In this document: positions 1 to 7,163 of the stretch, piece after piece
Numbering within the stretch: position 1 is the first letter of the stretch
Layout of the letters: every line of letters begins with the position of its first letter
Source: Saccoglossus kowalevskii
Taxonomy: Eukaryota > Hemichordata > Enteropneusta > Harrimaniidae
DNA length: 11,956 bases
Assembly: GCF_000003605.2 (NCBI RefSeq)
Contig: NW_003116451.1
Span: 835,267-847,222 of the forward strand
Reading direction: 5' to 3'
Program-made: the position numbers and the translations under genes
Notes under the pieces: model-generated
What the model saw: the letters and a program-made list of their open reading frames with translations, nothing else
What the model was told of the DNA's origin: nothing
The model's database searches: none

Positions 1-1050
1 AACTAGTCTCTACATTCCAACCAACACGAAGCCTGTGGGTCGATCGGGAAAGATTCGACGCGATTTTAGTAACAACGTCTGGCTAGACTGTTCCAGACGT
101 TTGTTATAACAACGTAACTGTAAGCGGTCGACCAGCGAGAAGGCCACTTTCAAGTTGATCTGACATGTCGAACATTAATCCTTTCTTTGCGAAAGTGCAA
201 GCTTACTTTTAAAATTATTCACGCTACGTAGGTTCTCCAAGCTTGCAAACGGTGTGTCGTAACACAGCGGGAAAAGGCACAAAAAACCAAAGTGTATACT
301 AAACCAATGTTGAATGAATATGCAACATCCTTGTGCAATCTCCTTGCCCTTTGCGCAACGGTATTACAGGCATTCAGTTCACTGTGCACGGTCATTTTCC
401 CGAGGTAGTTTTGCCTAAAAATGCAATACAAAAAGTAAAATAAATTGTTTGTAATAACCGAATTACCTGATAAAACAATAACATTGCTATGGTTTACTAG
501 TAACCAGACTACCCGCAGATATTGTTGATGGTAGTGTCAGGATGCAAATAGTGTAACAAAAATTGAATGTAAAAGTTAAGAACGAAAAATGGTGGCAGCT
601 CTTCATAACAATAAACAAATTTGACAAAGGCCAAGGGAACGTAATAGTTGAATTACCTTGAACAGTTTACTTCACAAATTGCATTTGTTCTTTTGTTTGA
701 TTTTAAGTTTCTCAAAATACTAGTACGTCACTGTCCTTTTATTACAGACTCGGTTGAGCTCATTACCTAAGGCGCGTTATTTGTTCTATTGTGGAATTTT
801 TTGTGATTCTACTTATAGTTCATGCGCGTTCTTACGTTCCTATGTTCTACCTGTACGTTATTACATTTTCTTCTATGCTATCGATAAAGAGCCATTGCTC
901 GAAACGTCTAGCTATTTTTAATAGTTATTTAGGACTACGATTACCAAATATTATCTTCTATATATCACTGTAATACTATGGTGCCATAGTTCCATGATTT
1001 TGCATATAAACCATATGAACATTGCCATGCGATTTACGACAAGTCTTCTA
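1..1050. other. No recognisable gene
   Basis: This is mixed AT-rich sequence with scattered CpG. A 70-codon minus-strand frame (219-431) and a 60-codon plus-strand frame (791-973) have no recognisable domain, and their composition looks random. A short hairpin near 75-100 is the only structure I noticed. Confidence 0.6.
75..100. other. Perfect 8-bp hairpin, 10-base loop
   Basis: ACGTCTGG (75-82) pairs with CCAGACGT (93-100). Pairing continues weakly outside with one bulge. Confidence 0.4.
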
Positions 1051-1071
1051 CCTAAAAGGGCGGCAGTCATC

Positions 1072-1185
1072 GTGCCGCGTTCTGTTCGATATGGGACTCA
1101 TAGCGACGTATACAACGCGTGTAAAATACATTGTTTATTTACATGAAATTCGAACACGCGCTGCGTGGCGACCACCGCGCTTTAA
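1072..1185 (+). repeat. Dispersed repeat, copy A (114 bp)
   Basis: This segment, GTGCCGCGT to GCGCTTTAA, aligns without gaps to 5665-5778 with 6 differences in 114 bases (about 95% identity). Its right end, ending CCGCGCTTTAA, is also shared by a third, more diverged copy at 3580-3635. It is CpG-rich for its surroundings. I see no inverted termini or target duplication, so I cannot assign a class; the shared right end would suit the 3' end of a retroposon or Helitron-like element. The 76-codon frame at 1022-1252 overlaps it and is probably not a gene. Confidence 0.9.
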
Positions 1186-1622
1186 TGTTTTAAAGAAGAT
1201 CATAGACCCTCAACCGGGTAGGAGTGGGGAGTTGCATGTCGCGATTGATTAAATTAATCGTCTATTTTTTGCATAAATCAATATAATAATACTCGTCTCT
1301 TCAGTAAAATTGTACCAAAATGCCTTCCGATAACCAATTGGTCTAAATTGATTCTATTGTTACGAAACATTAATCGAAAAAAAAAACTGATGTAAAGTGT
1401 TTTTTGATACGCTTTCCAGAAATTGTTGAAAGTGGCCACAGATTTATTCTTTAACGTGATCATAGCAAGTTTAATGAAGATTGCACCTTTACATTTCACT
1501 CTAGTACTATTGCTCAAAATTGCGCATATTTTCCATAACTTGTACTAGAGAAATGTTACCTAAATAATATGTATTTCGAGAAATCACTGTGTGTGTGCAT
1601 GCGCATTCTGAACGCAAAAAAA
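1186..1622. other. No recognisable gene
   Basis: AT-rich sequence between the dispersed repeat and the MITE. The 79-codon minus-strand frame (1278-1517) is Lys/Asn/Phe-rich, as expected of chance translation. A short GTGTGTGTGCATGCGCATT stretch near 1590 contains an NRF1-like core. Confidence 0.6.
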
Positions 1623-1631
1623 CGCGTAGAA
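1623..1631. repeat. Left 9-bp target site duplication of the MITE
   Basis: CGCGTAGAA immediately precedes the left inverted terminus and is repeated exactly at 1942-1950 after the right one. Confidence 0.9.
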
Positions 1632-1941
1632 GGCTTAGTCTTTTCCACGAAACGTGAAAAAAAATGAAATTAAACCAAAATTTTGAACGACTTCAAACAT
1701 CGCCACGTAACAGAAATAAATTTGTTGAGAATATTTAGTTTCCACCTCTTTTCCGCCTACTTTGCAGCTCGATTCATTTGTGCTGACATTTTGGAATTGC
1801 TGAACACTGATGGCGCTATTCATTTCGTGTTTCACAGGGTGAAATTTTCTCAGATATTATTAGGCCAATGAAAAAAAAATGCGAGTTAGGGTTAGGGTTA
1901 GGGTTAGGGTTAGGGTTTCGTTTCGTGGAAAAGACTAAGCC
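1632..1941. mobile_element. Complete MITE with 23-bp inverted termini and internal TTAGGG array
   Basis: The first 23 bases (1632-1654, starting GGCTTAGTC) are the exact reverse complement of the last 23 (1919-1941, ending GACTAAGCC). Identity stops at the next base. The same 9-bp sequence, CGCGTAGAA, flanks both outer edges (1623-1631 and 1942-1950). Together these define a cut-and-paste insertion of 310 bp. It has no transposase frame; overlapping frames of 62-66 codons on both strands show no domain, so it must move with an enzyme supplied elsewhere. Nine-base duplications are typical of Mutator-like (MuDR) elements and possible for Merlin; the family is inferred from duplication length only. 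Perfect termini and perfect duplication suggest a fairly recent insertion. Confidence 0.93.
1886..1915 (+). repeat. Interstitial telomere-type array, (TTAGGG)5
   Basis: Five perfect TTAGGG units run without interruption and end three bases before the right inverted terminus of the MITE. TTAGGG is the telomeric unit of most animals outside arthropods and nematodes. Because the array lies inside the transposon, it is better explained as part of the element than as a chromosome-fusion scar or healed break. Confidence 0.95.
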
Positions 1942-1950
1942 CGCGTAGAA
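1942..1950. repeat. Right 9-bp target site duplication of the MITE
   Basis: CGCGTAGAA immediately follows the right inverted terminus and matches the left flank exactly. Confidence 0.9.
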
Positions 1951-2479
1951 CTCACTCATGCAAAACAACTAGAAGCGCCAAACTCGTTGTTAGTTACACG
2001 ATTTTAGGGACTGTATATTCTTATGTAATGTTTCTAAGTTTCGTTGGGGATTACTTTGCAAAGAGATCGTTGAAATGATTCCATCTGTTCGTAAAAAGGA
2101 CGTTTTTAATTTGACGATGGCCTGTGGACTGAGTTTGAAAGGTTCCATCTAGATCAGACGGCTCCCTCTCGTGCCAATCCCCTCCTCTAATATAGTCAAT
2201 ATAAAGAAATGAAAGGGTCACTCTTTGATGAGTGACCGTGATTAACGGTAATATTACAATGTGACATTTGTGTCGATCATGTCTAACATACACGAGCTAT
2301 TAGAAAACAGCGGCAATGGAATAAGTGAAATCCGTTCGAGCCCGTGGCATTCTATCGAACAGGACACGGAAACGCCGCGTTCTTGTTCTACAGTTGACAA
2401 TACGCGTGTCAAGTATACGTGTTCGCAGCAGTTGGCGTTGGCATTTTTTGCAAATTTTCTATGTTAATCGGTGTAAATT
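1951..2479. other. No recognised gene; CpG-containing sequence upstream of the MGCAASS frame
   Basis: CpG density is fair here. A CCAAT (2174-2178) and a TATAAAG (near 2200) lie about 280-300 bases before the MGCAASS start, which could be a loose promoter. The 80-codon minus-strand frame (2051-2293) and the overlapping plus-strand frames (2261-2467, starting at GTG, and 2325-2525) match nothing I know. The first plus-strand frame is in phase with the MGCAASS frame but separated from it by two stops. Confidence 0.5.
2216..2237. other. Perfect 8-bp hairpin, 6-base loop
   Basis: GGTCACTC pairs with GAGTGACC around a TTTGAT loop. It lies 240 bases upstream of the MGCAASS frame. It is too short to classify. 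Confidence 0.4.
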
Positions 2480-2647
2480 ATGGGTTGTGCAGCTTCTTCT
2501 CAGAGTACAAAGCCATTACTTGTGAAACCTGCGAATAGCGGGATTGAACCGCCTATGGACAGGCCTACATTTCAACGTACGGAGTTCTGCCCTGCGCCTG
2601 GAGAACCACCAGTATACTACTGGCATGCAACTGTAAAAGTACAGTGA
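2480..2647 (+). CDS. Candidate small protein or first exon with an MGCAASS N-terminus
   Basis: A 55-codon frame starts in good context (A at -3, G at +4) and reads MGCAASSQSTKPLLVK, then a Pro-rich stretch (GIEPPMDRPTF), then CPAPGEPPVYYWHATVK and a TGA at 2645-2647. Gly2 with Ser6 fits the N-myristoyltransferase substrate pattern, and Cys3 fits a following palmitoylation, so a product would be expected on the inner face of membranes. The frame could be complete, or a first coding exon spliced near ACT|GTAAAA or AAA|GTACAG around 2632-2638. Two in-frame stops lie close upstream (2465 and 2474), so the start is well bounded. I do not recognise a family. A short chance frame with a lucky N-terminus remains possible. 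Confidence 0.35.
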   Translation: MGCAASSQSTKPLLVKPANSGIEPPMDRPTFQRTEFCPAPGEPPVYYWHATVKVQ

Positions 2648-3147
2648 CGTTATTTCGTGGATACTTAGAGCTTGAGAAAACCAAAGAACCATAATGTAAT
2701 ATTATTCTGATATGAATGCGTAATATGGTAATAATAGTGGTGTAGGCCAGAACAGTTATTTACTGGTGGTACGACGAAACTCGCTGAACTTTGTGTAGAT
2801 GGGAGTATGATTGAAGATTTTACTTTTCATCAGTGACCAATCTCAAACTAAGCATGCTACAAAACTTGACTGTATGTTGACAGCTTATGATGGAGAAAAC
2901 GCAGATTGAATTGAAGAACACAGTAACACTGTATATCAACGGTATCTACGAACACGTTCGCAAAAGTACTAAGTCGTTTGTGCTGTTGTTATACTCTATT
3001 GACGTATCGGACATTAACATTGACGTGAAGCATACACAGTTCGAAATTATTCAAGAAATGAAAAGTTTTCGTGTTTTTTGACGCTACTACGATGACCTGT
3101 CTCTGTTGGGTGTACATCGTTTCAATGTACGTGGATCGAGATAACAT
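2648..3147. other. No recognised gene; two acceptor-like sites
   Basis: A pyrimidine-rich TTTTACTTTTCATCAG ends near 2833 and a TGTTGACAG ends near 2882; either could be an acceptor for a spliced gene beginning at 2480. The frame at 2887-3081 (64 codons, MMEKTQIELKN...) follows the second site but shows no domain, so this is only a possibility. Confidence 0.35.
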
Positions 3148-3185
3148 AGTGGTATTTTTTGTTTTTAGTGGTATTTTTTGTTTGT
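3148..3185 (+). repeat. 19-bp tandem duplication
   Basis: AGTGGTATTTTTTGTTTTT at 3148-3166 is followed directly by a copy at 3167-3185 with one difference at its end. It looks like a slippage product in a T-rich stretch. Confidence 0.8.
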
Positions 3186-3227
3186 TTTTGTAATAGCAAA
3201 AGCCCACAAGAATCTAACCATCTACAT

Positions 3228-3388
3228 ATGCAAATCGTATTCAATTCGTTGAATCTGAAACCAATCAGAACATGAGGGCTTTCGCGATCACCAAAACAAA
3301 CAAAAAATAAAAAATCATTACTATAAAATTCTTATATAAGAAAACATTAAAGCTGCGCATGTACGAGATATATGGGTCTCATATAAAC
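3228..3388 (+). promoter_or_regulatory. Promoter-like series: octamer, CCAAT, TATA
   Basis: In order on the plus strand are a perfect octamer ATGCAAAT (3228-3235), CCAATCAG (3261-3268), TATAAAAT (3322-3329), TATATAAG (3333-3340) and ATATAAAC (3381-3388). The order and spacing are those of a compact RNA polymerase II promoter. Using the TATATAAG box, transcription would start near 3363, about 30 bases before an ATG in strong context at 3393. The region is AT-rich, so some of these boxes may be chance. Confidence 0.3.
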
Positions 3389-3392
3389 AAAG

Positions 3393-3461
3393 ATGGCGAC
3401 TTTGACTGTTGCGCAGATCAACGAGTACGAACTGACACGTTTCCAAGCTTTAATTGGGTAA
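3393..3461 (+). CDS. Possible small first exon behind the octamer/CCAAT/TATA series
   Basis: ATG at 3393 lies in AAAGATGGCGAC, which is a strong translation context (A at -3, G at +4) and also resembles a YY1 site overlapping a start codon, a common arrangement at animal promoters. The frame is 22 codons, beginning MATLTVAQINEYELTRF. A possible donor, TTGG|GTAATT, sits at 3458, one codon before the stop at 3459-3461, so the stretch could be the start of a spliced gene. I do not recognise the peptide and see no second exon. Confidence 0.2.
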   Translation: MATLTVAQINEYELTRFQALIG

Positions 3462-3579
3462 TTTTCATGTGATTGGAAGGTATCGAAAGTTACCGGTGGT
3501 AATCAGTGCAAGTCGCGCCCAGGTCAAACCTCATACTTGTGATTTCCATTTGAAGAGCGCATTGGATTGTGGGAGAATC

Positions 3580-3635
3580 AATGTTTATCAACGCAAATGT
3601 CGAACATGCGCAGCGCGACGACTACCGCGCTTTAA
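3580..3635 (+). repeat. Dispersed repeat, diverged partial copy C
   Basis: This stretch matches the last roughly 55 bases of copies A and B: TGTTTAT, TCGAACA, GCGCGACGAC, and the end ACCGCGCTTTAA. There are about 10 differences and little or no match further left. It therefore looks like an older or 5'-truncated member in the same orientation. Its right end runs directly into the 28-bp tandem array. Confidence 0.75.
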
Positions 3636-3780
3636 CATAAATATCTTATACGGAGAACATTAACATAATTTTTTTATATGGTAATGTTATGTCAGTATAT
3701 GGTGAACATTAACATAAATTCCTTATATACTGAACATTAACACATTTTTCATATGGAAAGCATTAACATAAATTTCCTAA
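3633..3780 (+). repeat. Degenerate 28-bp tandem array joined to copy C
   Basis: TAACATAAAT-type units starting at 3633, 3661, 3710, 3738 and 3764 have lengths 28, 49, 28, 26 and a partial unit. Most end in GAACAT or GCAT after a TTATAT or CATATGG core. The 49-base unit contains an inserted half unit. The array begins exactly where the dispersed repeat ends (GCTT|TAACAT), so it may be the variable tail of that element. Confidence 0.8.
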
Positions 3781-4009
3781 TTTTCAGCGAGTGACTTATA
3801 TTATTTATTAGTTGTCTGAGCTCAAATATAATTCCCAAGGCTACAACCTTACATGCCAGCGTTTGTAATTTGTAGAAAACAATTTGAGGTATGACCTTTT
3901 ATGTACAAATAGCAGTGCAGTGAGCGCCGACTAGATTTGGGTATATAGGTATTATACGTTACATGATACATGTACTATGAATATTGCTAGAAATATCGTG
4001 CCTTATGTT

Positions 4010-4206
4010 GCGCCCTCTAGTGGCAAAAATTGACGAAGAACGGTCAAGACCTCGATATCGTTTTTATCTGCCACTATTAAAGTCGTCCATCAATGATTAT
4101 GTTTTTGGAGAGATTTTACTATATTTTAGATGAAAAATGATTACACATCTAAAAACAGTGGTCGTTTTGTGTCGGGACGACACCGCCTCCGCTCACTAGA
4201 GGGCGC
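4010..4206. repeat. 197-bp segment bounded by 13-bp inverted repeats resembling CTCF sites
   Basis: GCGCCCTCTAGTG at 4010-4022 is the exact reverse complement of 4194-4206. Read on the minus strand, the left copy extends to CCACTAGAGGGCGC, which fits every position of the CTCF core as I remember it (CCASYAGRKGGCRS). The right copy, on the plus strand, fits except for its first base (T for C). The pair point away from each other. It could be two CTCF-type sites, or the ends of a small inverted-repeat element; no convincing target duplication was found. Confidence 0.55.
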
Positions 4207-4451
4207 GATTCATGGGAATGGCAGGTCAAAGATTGTCAGCAAAGTTCACGATTGTCTTTCCTTTGATTTTTTGCTCAAATTTAATTGCACATGCCTTTGA
4301 ATCGTGTTGCCGTGCGCGAGGATTCGGTCGGATTTGCCCTCTTTCCGAAAAGAGGCGAATTCACGGTAAATCACAGATCACTGGACTACTCAACTTATCC
4401 ATGTTGTCTCTTCTGTGGAGAGACTCTTCATTTAGTAGTAAATGTAGACTC

Positions 4452-4552
4452 GTATACAGTCTCTTGTTTATTCATTATAAATGGCCAATTACACTCCCAC
4501 AATATTTTATTTTATTGAGAAAACAACGACAAATGAACTAGAGACTGTATAC
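4452..4552. repeat. Inverted repeat, 13-bp arms about 75 bp apart
   Basis: GTATACAGTCTCT at 4452-4464 is the exact reverse complement of 4540-4552, with weaker pairing continuing on both sides (about 25 bp in all). The loop is AT-rich. It could be the remnant of a small foldback element. The 109-codon frame at 4212-4541 spans much of it and shows no domain. Confidence 0.6.
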
Positions 4553-4632
4553 AAGTGTATATTAAATAGTGTGACTAAGTGCTATGTTCGCCTTTTTTTT
4601 ATCAGTAATCTGGCGTGCCTGCATGCCAGAAC

Positions 4633-4641
4633 GGGGGGGGG
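4633..4641 (+). repeat. G9 homopolymer
   Basis: Nine consecutive G residues, just after a near-palindrome GGCGTGCCTGCATGCC (4613-4628). Homopolymer length is prone to sequencing error. Confidence 0.85.
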
Positions 4642-4954
4642 TATCCTCTCTTTTTCATATTGTCAAGCATAAAACAATTTGTGGGGTAGAAGAAAATTCA
4701 CTTCTTTTAGAAACCTGCCACTTAGGTATTCATCTTGAGAAAAAACAATAAACAACACTAAAAAAGGTGTAAAAAAAAAACGTCTTAACACGTTTAAATA
4801 TGAACGAAAATGCATGTGACAATGTGTGGAGATCAGCTTTTAGAAAAACTCAGAATTAAATTTATTTGAATCATACAGTAGAGAAATATCATATGAAGAT
4901 AATCAATGTACACAAGACAAAAAAACTACTTACATATAGATTATTAAAAACAAA

Positions 4955-4988
4955 GTTTAACCAAAGACACTAGTGTCTTTGGTTTAAC
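4955..4988. repeat. 34-bp near-perfect palindrome with no loop
   Basis: The palindrome is centred between 4971 and 4972. The inner 26 bases (4959-4984; centre GACACTAGTGTC) are perfect, and the outer bases pair after one mismatch (4958/4985). It lies in AT-rich sequence. It could be a cruciform-forming site, a dimeric protein-binding site or a head-to-head junction of transposon ends. Confidence 0.85.
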
Positions 4989-5205
4989 ATTATAAACTTC
5001 TGTTTTACACAAAGGTTTCAATTACTAGTATATTCAAAATGGGGACTATTTCGTACGAGTTTTAGCTGGATTCGGTTTATTTTTGCGACACGTGTACAAT
5101 TTATTTTCAAGAGATCACCATCGTCATCACCACCTCCCCGCTGCCATTGATTCTCTAACGCCCAATTTTTAGTTGATATTATCACCGGGGATATTGTACA
5201 GTGAT

Positions 5206-5213
5206 TGACGTCA
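5206..5213. promoter_or_regulatory. Perfect CRE octamer (TGACGTCA)
   Basis: The full palindromic CREB/ATF site is present. No gene is recognised close to it, so function is unproven and chance is possible. Confidence 0.3.
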
Positions 5214-5664
5214 ACAAAAGGCCGATACCAAGAATTCAATATCGCCCCAAATGATGTTTTTCGGCTTTGGCCATTACTAGTAGCACTGACACCACTTCAT
5301 AATAAAAGTGAGGTTTTTTTTTTTGTTATTTGTGTGTAAGATGTAGGCGGGGAAGGGTTGGGCGATTGGGTTATGAAAGATGTAGACAGCATTGAAAACT
5401 CATATATGCTATGAGCCTGTGAGCCCCGCATACGTAGACGTCCGCCTCATGTAATCCATATGATTGATTTCATAATAGGGGTATACGGCGTTAGTACCTG
5501 TGAGTGCAGCATCTGTTAACACGAACAAAGATGAAATGAAATTCATTGTGAATTTATTCACCACTGTCATGATAATATTTTTACATACGCTTTGCTCCAT
5601 TCGAATAAATAAATACTTGTATTTTATCATATCCATTTTAAAACGTTTGAACCTAGTTTAAAGG

Positions 5665-5778
5665 GTGCCGCGTCCTGTTCGATATGGGACTCATGGCGAC
5701 GTATACAACGCGTGTACAATACATTGTTTATTTACATGAAATTCGAACACGCGCTGCGCGACGACCACCGTGCTTTAA
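5665..5778 (+). repeat. Dispersed repeat, copy B (114 bp)
   Basis: Same strand and same extent as copy A, with 6 substitutions and no indels. Sequence on both sides diverges at once. On the left, copy A has AAAGGG plus about 11 extra bases before GTGCCGCG, whereas copy B joins AAAGG directly to it, so the true left border may lie slightly outside the 114 bases. Confidence 0.9.
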
Positions 5779-6490
5779 GTATTTCAGTTCATTTAGTAAT
5801 GTTCGTAGATAGTTTCTCCCCAGTTTTGGTGGTGGTGTTGGTTGTTGTTGTCATTATTTCTCTCAGTATTTGTGGCAATAAATATTATTACTTCGATACG
5901 TGTCAAATTATGAAGAGAAATGCACTCACGTAACACCTTTAATATTGTGTAGTCAATTGCGAAGAACGTCGTCACAACATGTAGCTGTATACCCCCCCCC
6001 CCCCGACAATGATTAAATCTATCTTGTAACTAAGAATTGCGTTAGTCGTCAAGGCCGTTGACCCATTTGGTGGCAGGGAACAGAACGGCTGTATCGGCGA
6101 GGAGTGAATAATTTTAAGTTAATTTAACCCGATTATAACACATGTTACAACTATCTACAGCCAATGTTTGGTAGTACATATCCGTATTCCATTTTTAAAG
6201 GTTACTTTCAATATATTGTGAAATGTGGGCGTGGACATCATATTGTGGGGACTTTAGCGCACTTTCTAACTAACTTCCGTGAACATTTGTAAGGGCATTT
6301 TTCATTGGCCTGCGTATGTTGAATCTTTAGCATAATCAAGAAATTGTAGCCTTGACGTGTATATCAGTACTTCAATATTTGCTCGCATTGACATCCATCA
6401 GCCTCGGGTTCCTGTCGTTAAATATTTTCAGAAAATTCAATGAAATGAATCAAAGTATTACAATATTACGAAAAGGGGCTCGTCCTGAAC
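5779..6490. other. No recognisable gene; intergenic DNA upstream of OGDH
   Basis: This contains a GGT/GTT-rich microsatellite-like stretch (about 5826-5850) and the C13 tract. The frames at 5712-5933 and 5793-5975 owe their Val or Asn/His runs to that microsatellite. CpG density is normal, unlike the OGDH intron. Confidence 0.6.
5992..6004 (+). repeat. C13 homopolymer
   Basis: Thirteen consecutive C residues follow GTATA. As with the G tract near 4.6 kb, the length may be unstable or misread. Confidence 0.85.
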
Positions 6491-6712
6491 TGACCAATCA
6501 AATGTGCTGTTTGTCCATACTATGAACTCGTCTACACTACGCATGTGCAAAAGGGTCAAATGTCTCTCGCAAACACATACACAATTTTTGCGTAATTGTG
6601 ATCGTCCAGAACACTGCTCTTTTCGCCGCTTTTCTGTCCTACAATCGGACATTTTGTACCTTCAGGGTCTGTGATACAGTAAATAGTGGTCGGATCTGTA
6701 TGTTTTTGATGC

Positions 6713-6761
6713 CCTTCAAGTGCGAATCTACACAATTTTATTGCCACTCGCGACTTGAAGG
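6713..6761. repeat. 9-bp stem, 31-base loop, upstream of OGDH
   Basis: CCTTCAAGT (6713-6721) pairs exactly with ACTTGAAGG (6753-6761), about 200-250 bases before the OGDH start. The frames on both strands here (62 and 77 codons) show no domain. Confidence 0.5.
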
Positions 6762-6779
6762 CAGTGCAGTGTACTGTAA

Positions 6780-6959
6780 TATTTGACAACCGAGCTCGCG
6801 CTGTTGAAGAGGACGAAGAAAAAGTTCGAAGAAAGAAATATTCGCAACATTTCTGCGTGAAGGTAAATCCAGCTCTGAAGTAGGATAAATATATAAATCA
6901 GTTATTCGACTGAGTCAAGCTGCCAACAGTAAAGTTGTGTGATCATTTGACCCACAAAC
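6780..6959 (+). promoter_or_regulatory. OGDH: Probable OGDH promoter and 5' untranslated region
   Basis: This CpG-rich stretch sits directly upstream of the OGDH start codon. A TATA-like TATATAAAT lies at 6890-6898, about 65 bases before the ATG, which would put transcription start near 6920 and give a short leader of about 40 bases. The alternative is that the leader begins in a separate upstream exon, as in the human gene. A possible donor (AAG|GTAAAT near 6862) and a possible acceptor (CCAACAG near 6929) exist, but the implied intron would be only about 68 bases with a poor pyrimidine tract. Further up are a CCAAT box (6494-6498), a GCATGTGC motif reminiscent of NRF1 (near 6541) and an AAGGGTCA nuclear-receptor-like half site (near 6553). 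These short motifs suit a TCA-cycle gene but could be chance. Confidence 0.4.
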
Positions 6960-7163
6960 ATGTACCGACTTAAGACGTTAATGCAGGCTGTGAGACCTGC
7001 TTTAGTTAAGGAAAGGACTACATGGAGAATTGGTGCCCTTGGGGTGCCAAGGAGACGATATGTGGCTCCTTTAGCCACAGAACCTTTTTTAAACGGGACT
7101 AGTACTGCGTACGTGGAGCAAATGTACGATCAATGGTTGGAGGATCCCAGCAGTGTTCATAAG
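6960..7163 (+). CDS. OGDH: First coding exon of 2-oxoglutarate dehydrogenase E1 (partial gene)
   Basis: This exon encodes the first 68 residues of the thiamine-diphosphate-dependent E1 subunit of the mitochondrial 2-oxoglutarate dehydrogenase complex, which decarboxylates 2-oxoglutarate in the TCA cycle. Residues 1-33 look like a matrix-targeting peptide: Arg/Lys/Thr-rich with a single acidic residue, ending in a PRRR stretch. Residues 38-68 ([18 protein letters not shown], then [10 protein letters not shown]) closely match the conserved start of mature animal OGDH, remembered as AEPFLSGTSSNYVEEMY and WLENPKSVHK. The start is supported by an in-frame TGA at 6948-6950 and an A at -3. The exon ends at a codon boundary (phase 0) with AAG|GTGAGT, and the frame then runs only 37 more codons of unrelated sequence before a stop. 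Catalytic and ThDP-binding parts lie in later exons outside the window. The paralogue OGDHL or DHTKD1 is less likely: the N-terminal match is to the OGDH/OGDHL type, and invertebrates usually have one such gene. Confidence 0.93.

Larger units (their letters stand above)
4560..5660. other. No recognisable gene; AT-rich with short repeats
   Basis: Apart from the G tract, palindrome and CRE noted separately, the stretch holds T- and A-runs and several AATAAA-type hexamers (near 4747 and 5600), none tied to a transcript I can see. The minus-strand frames at 5018-5239 and 5409-5636 (75 codons) have no recognised domain. Confidence 0.5.

Noticed and set aside
1635-1871. Overlapping 66- and 62-codon frames on opposite strands
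   Set aside because: Both lie wholly inside the MITE, on opposite strands of the same non-autonomous element, with no transposase motifs.
1886-1915. Telomere array as a chromosome end or fusion point
   Set aside because: Only five units, and fully contained within a transposon that has intact ends and target duplications.
2330-2350. GTTCGAGCC as an RNA polymerase III B box of a tRNA
   Set aside because: The five bases either side do not form a T stem, and no A box or acceptor stem is present.
2340-2430. Inverted fourth copy of the dispersed repeat
   Set aside because: Only about 15-18 bases around ATCGAACAGGAC resemble the reverse complement of copies A and B; the rest does not align.
4212-4541. 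109-codon plus-strand frame, the longest in the window
   Set aside because: No recognisable domain or steady composition. It begins at the end of the CTCF-like inverted repeat and runs through another inverted repeat, and a second overlapping frame of similar quality exists (4285-4518). Best read as chance.
5102-5135. ATC/CAC-rich stretch as a CRISPR-like or tandem array
   Set aside because: Just a short imperfect trinucleotide-rich region. No direct repeats with spacers occur anywhere in the window.
5409-5636. 75-codon minus-strand frame as a small secreted protein
   Set aside because: The hydrophobic stretch is internal rather than N-terminal from the first ATG, and part of it coincides with a pyrimidine-rich acceptor-like tract. 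No family resemblance.
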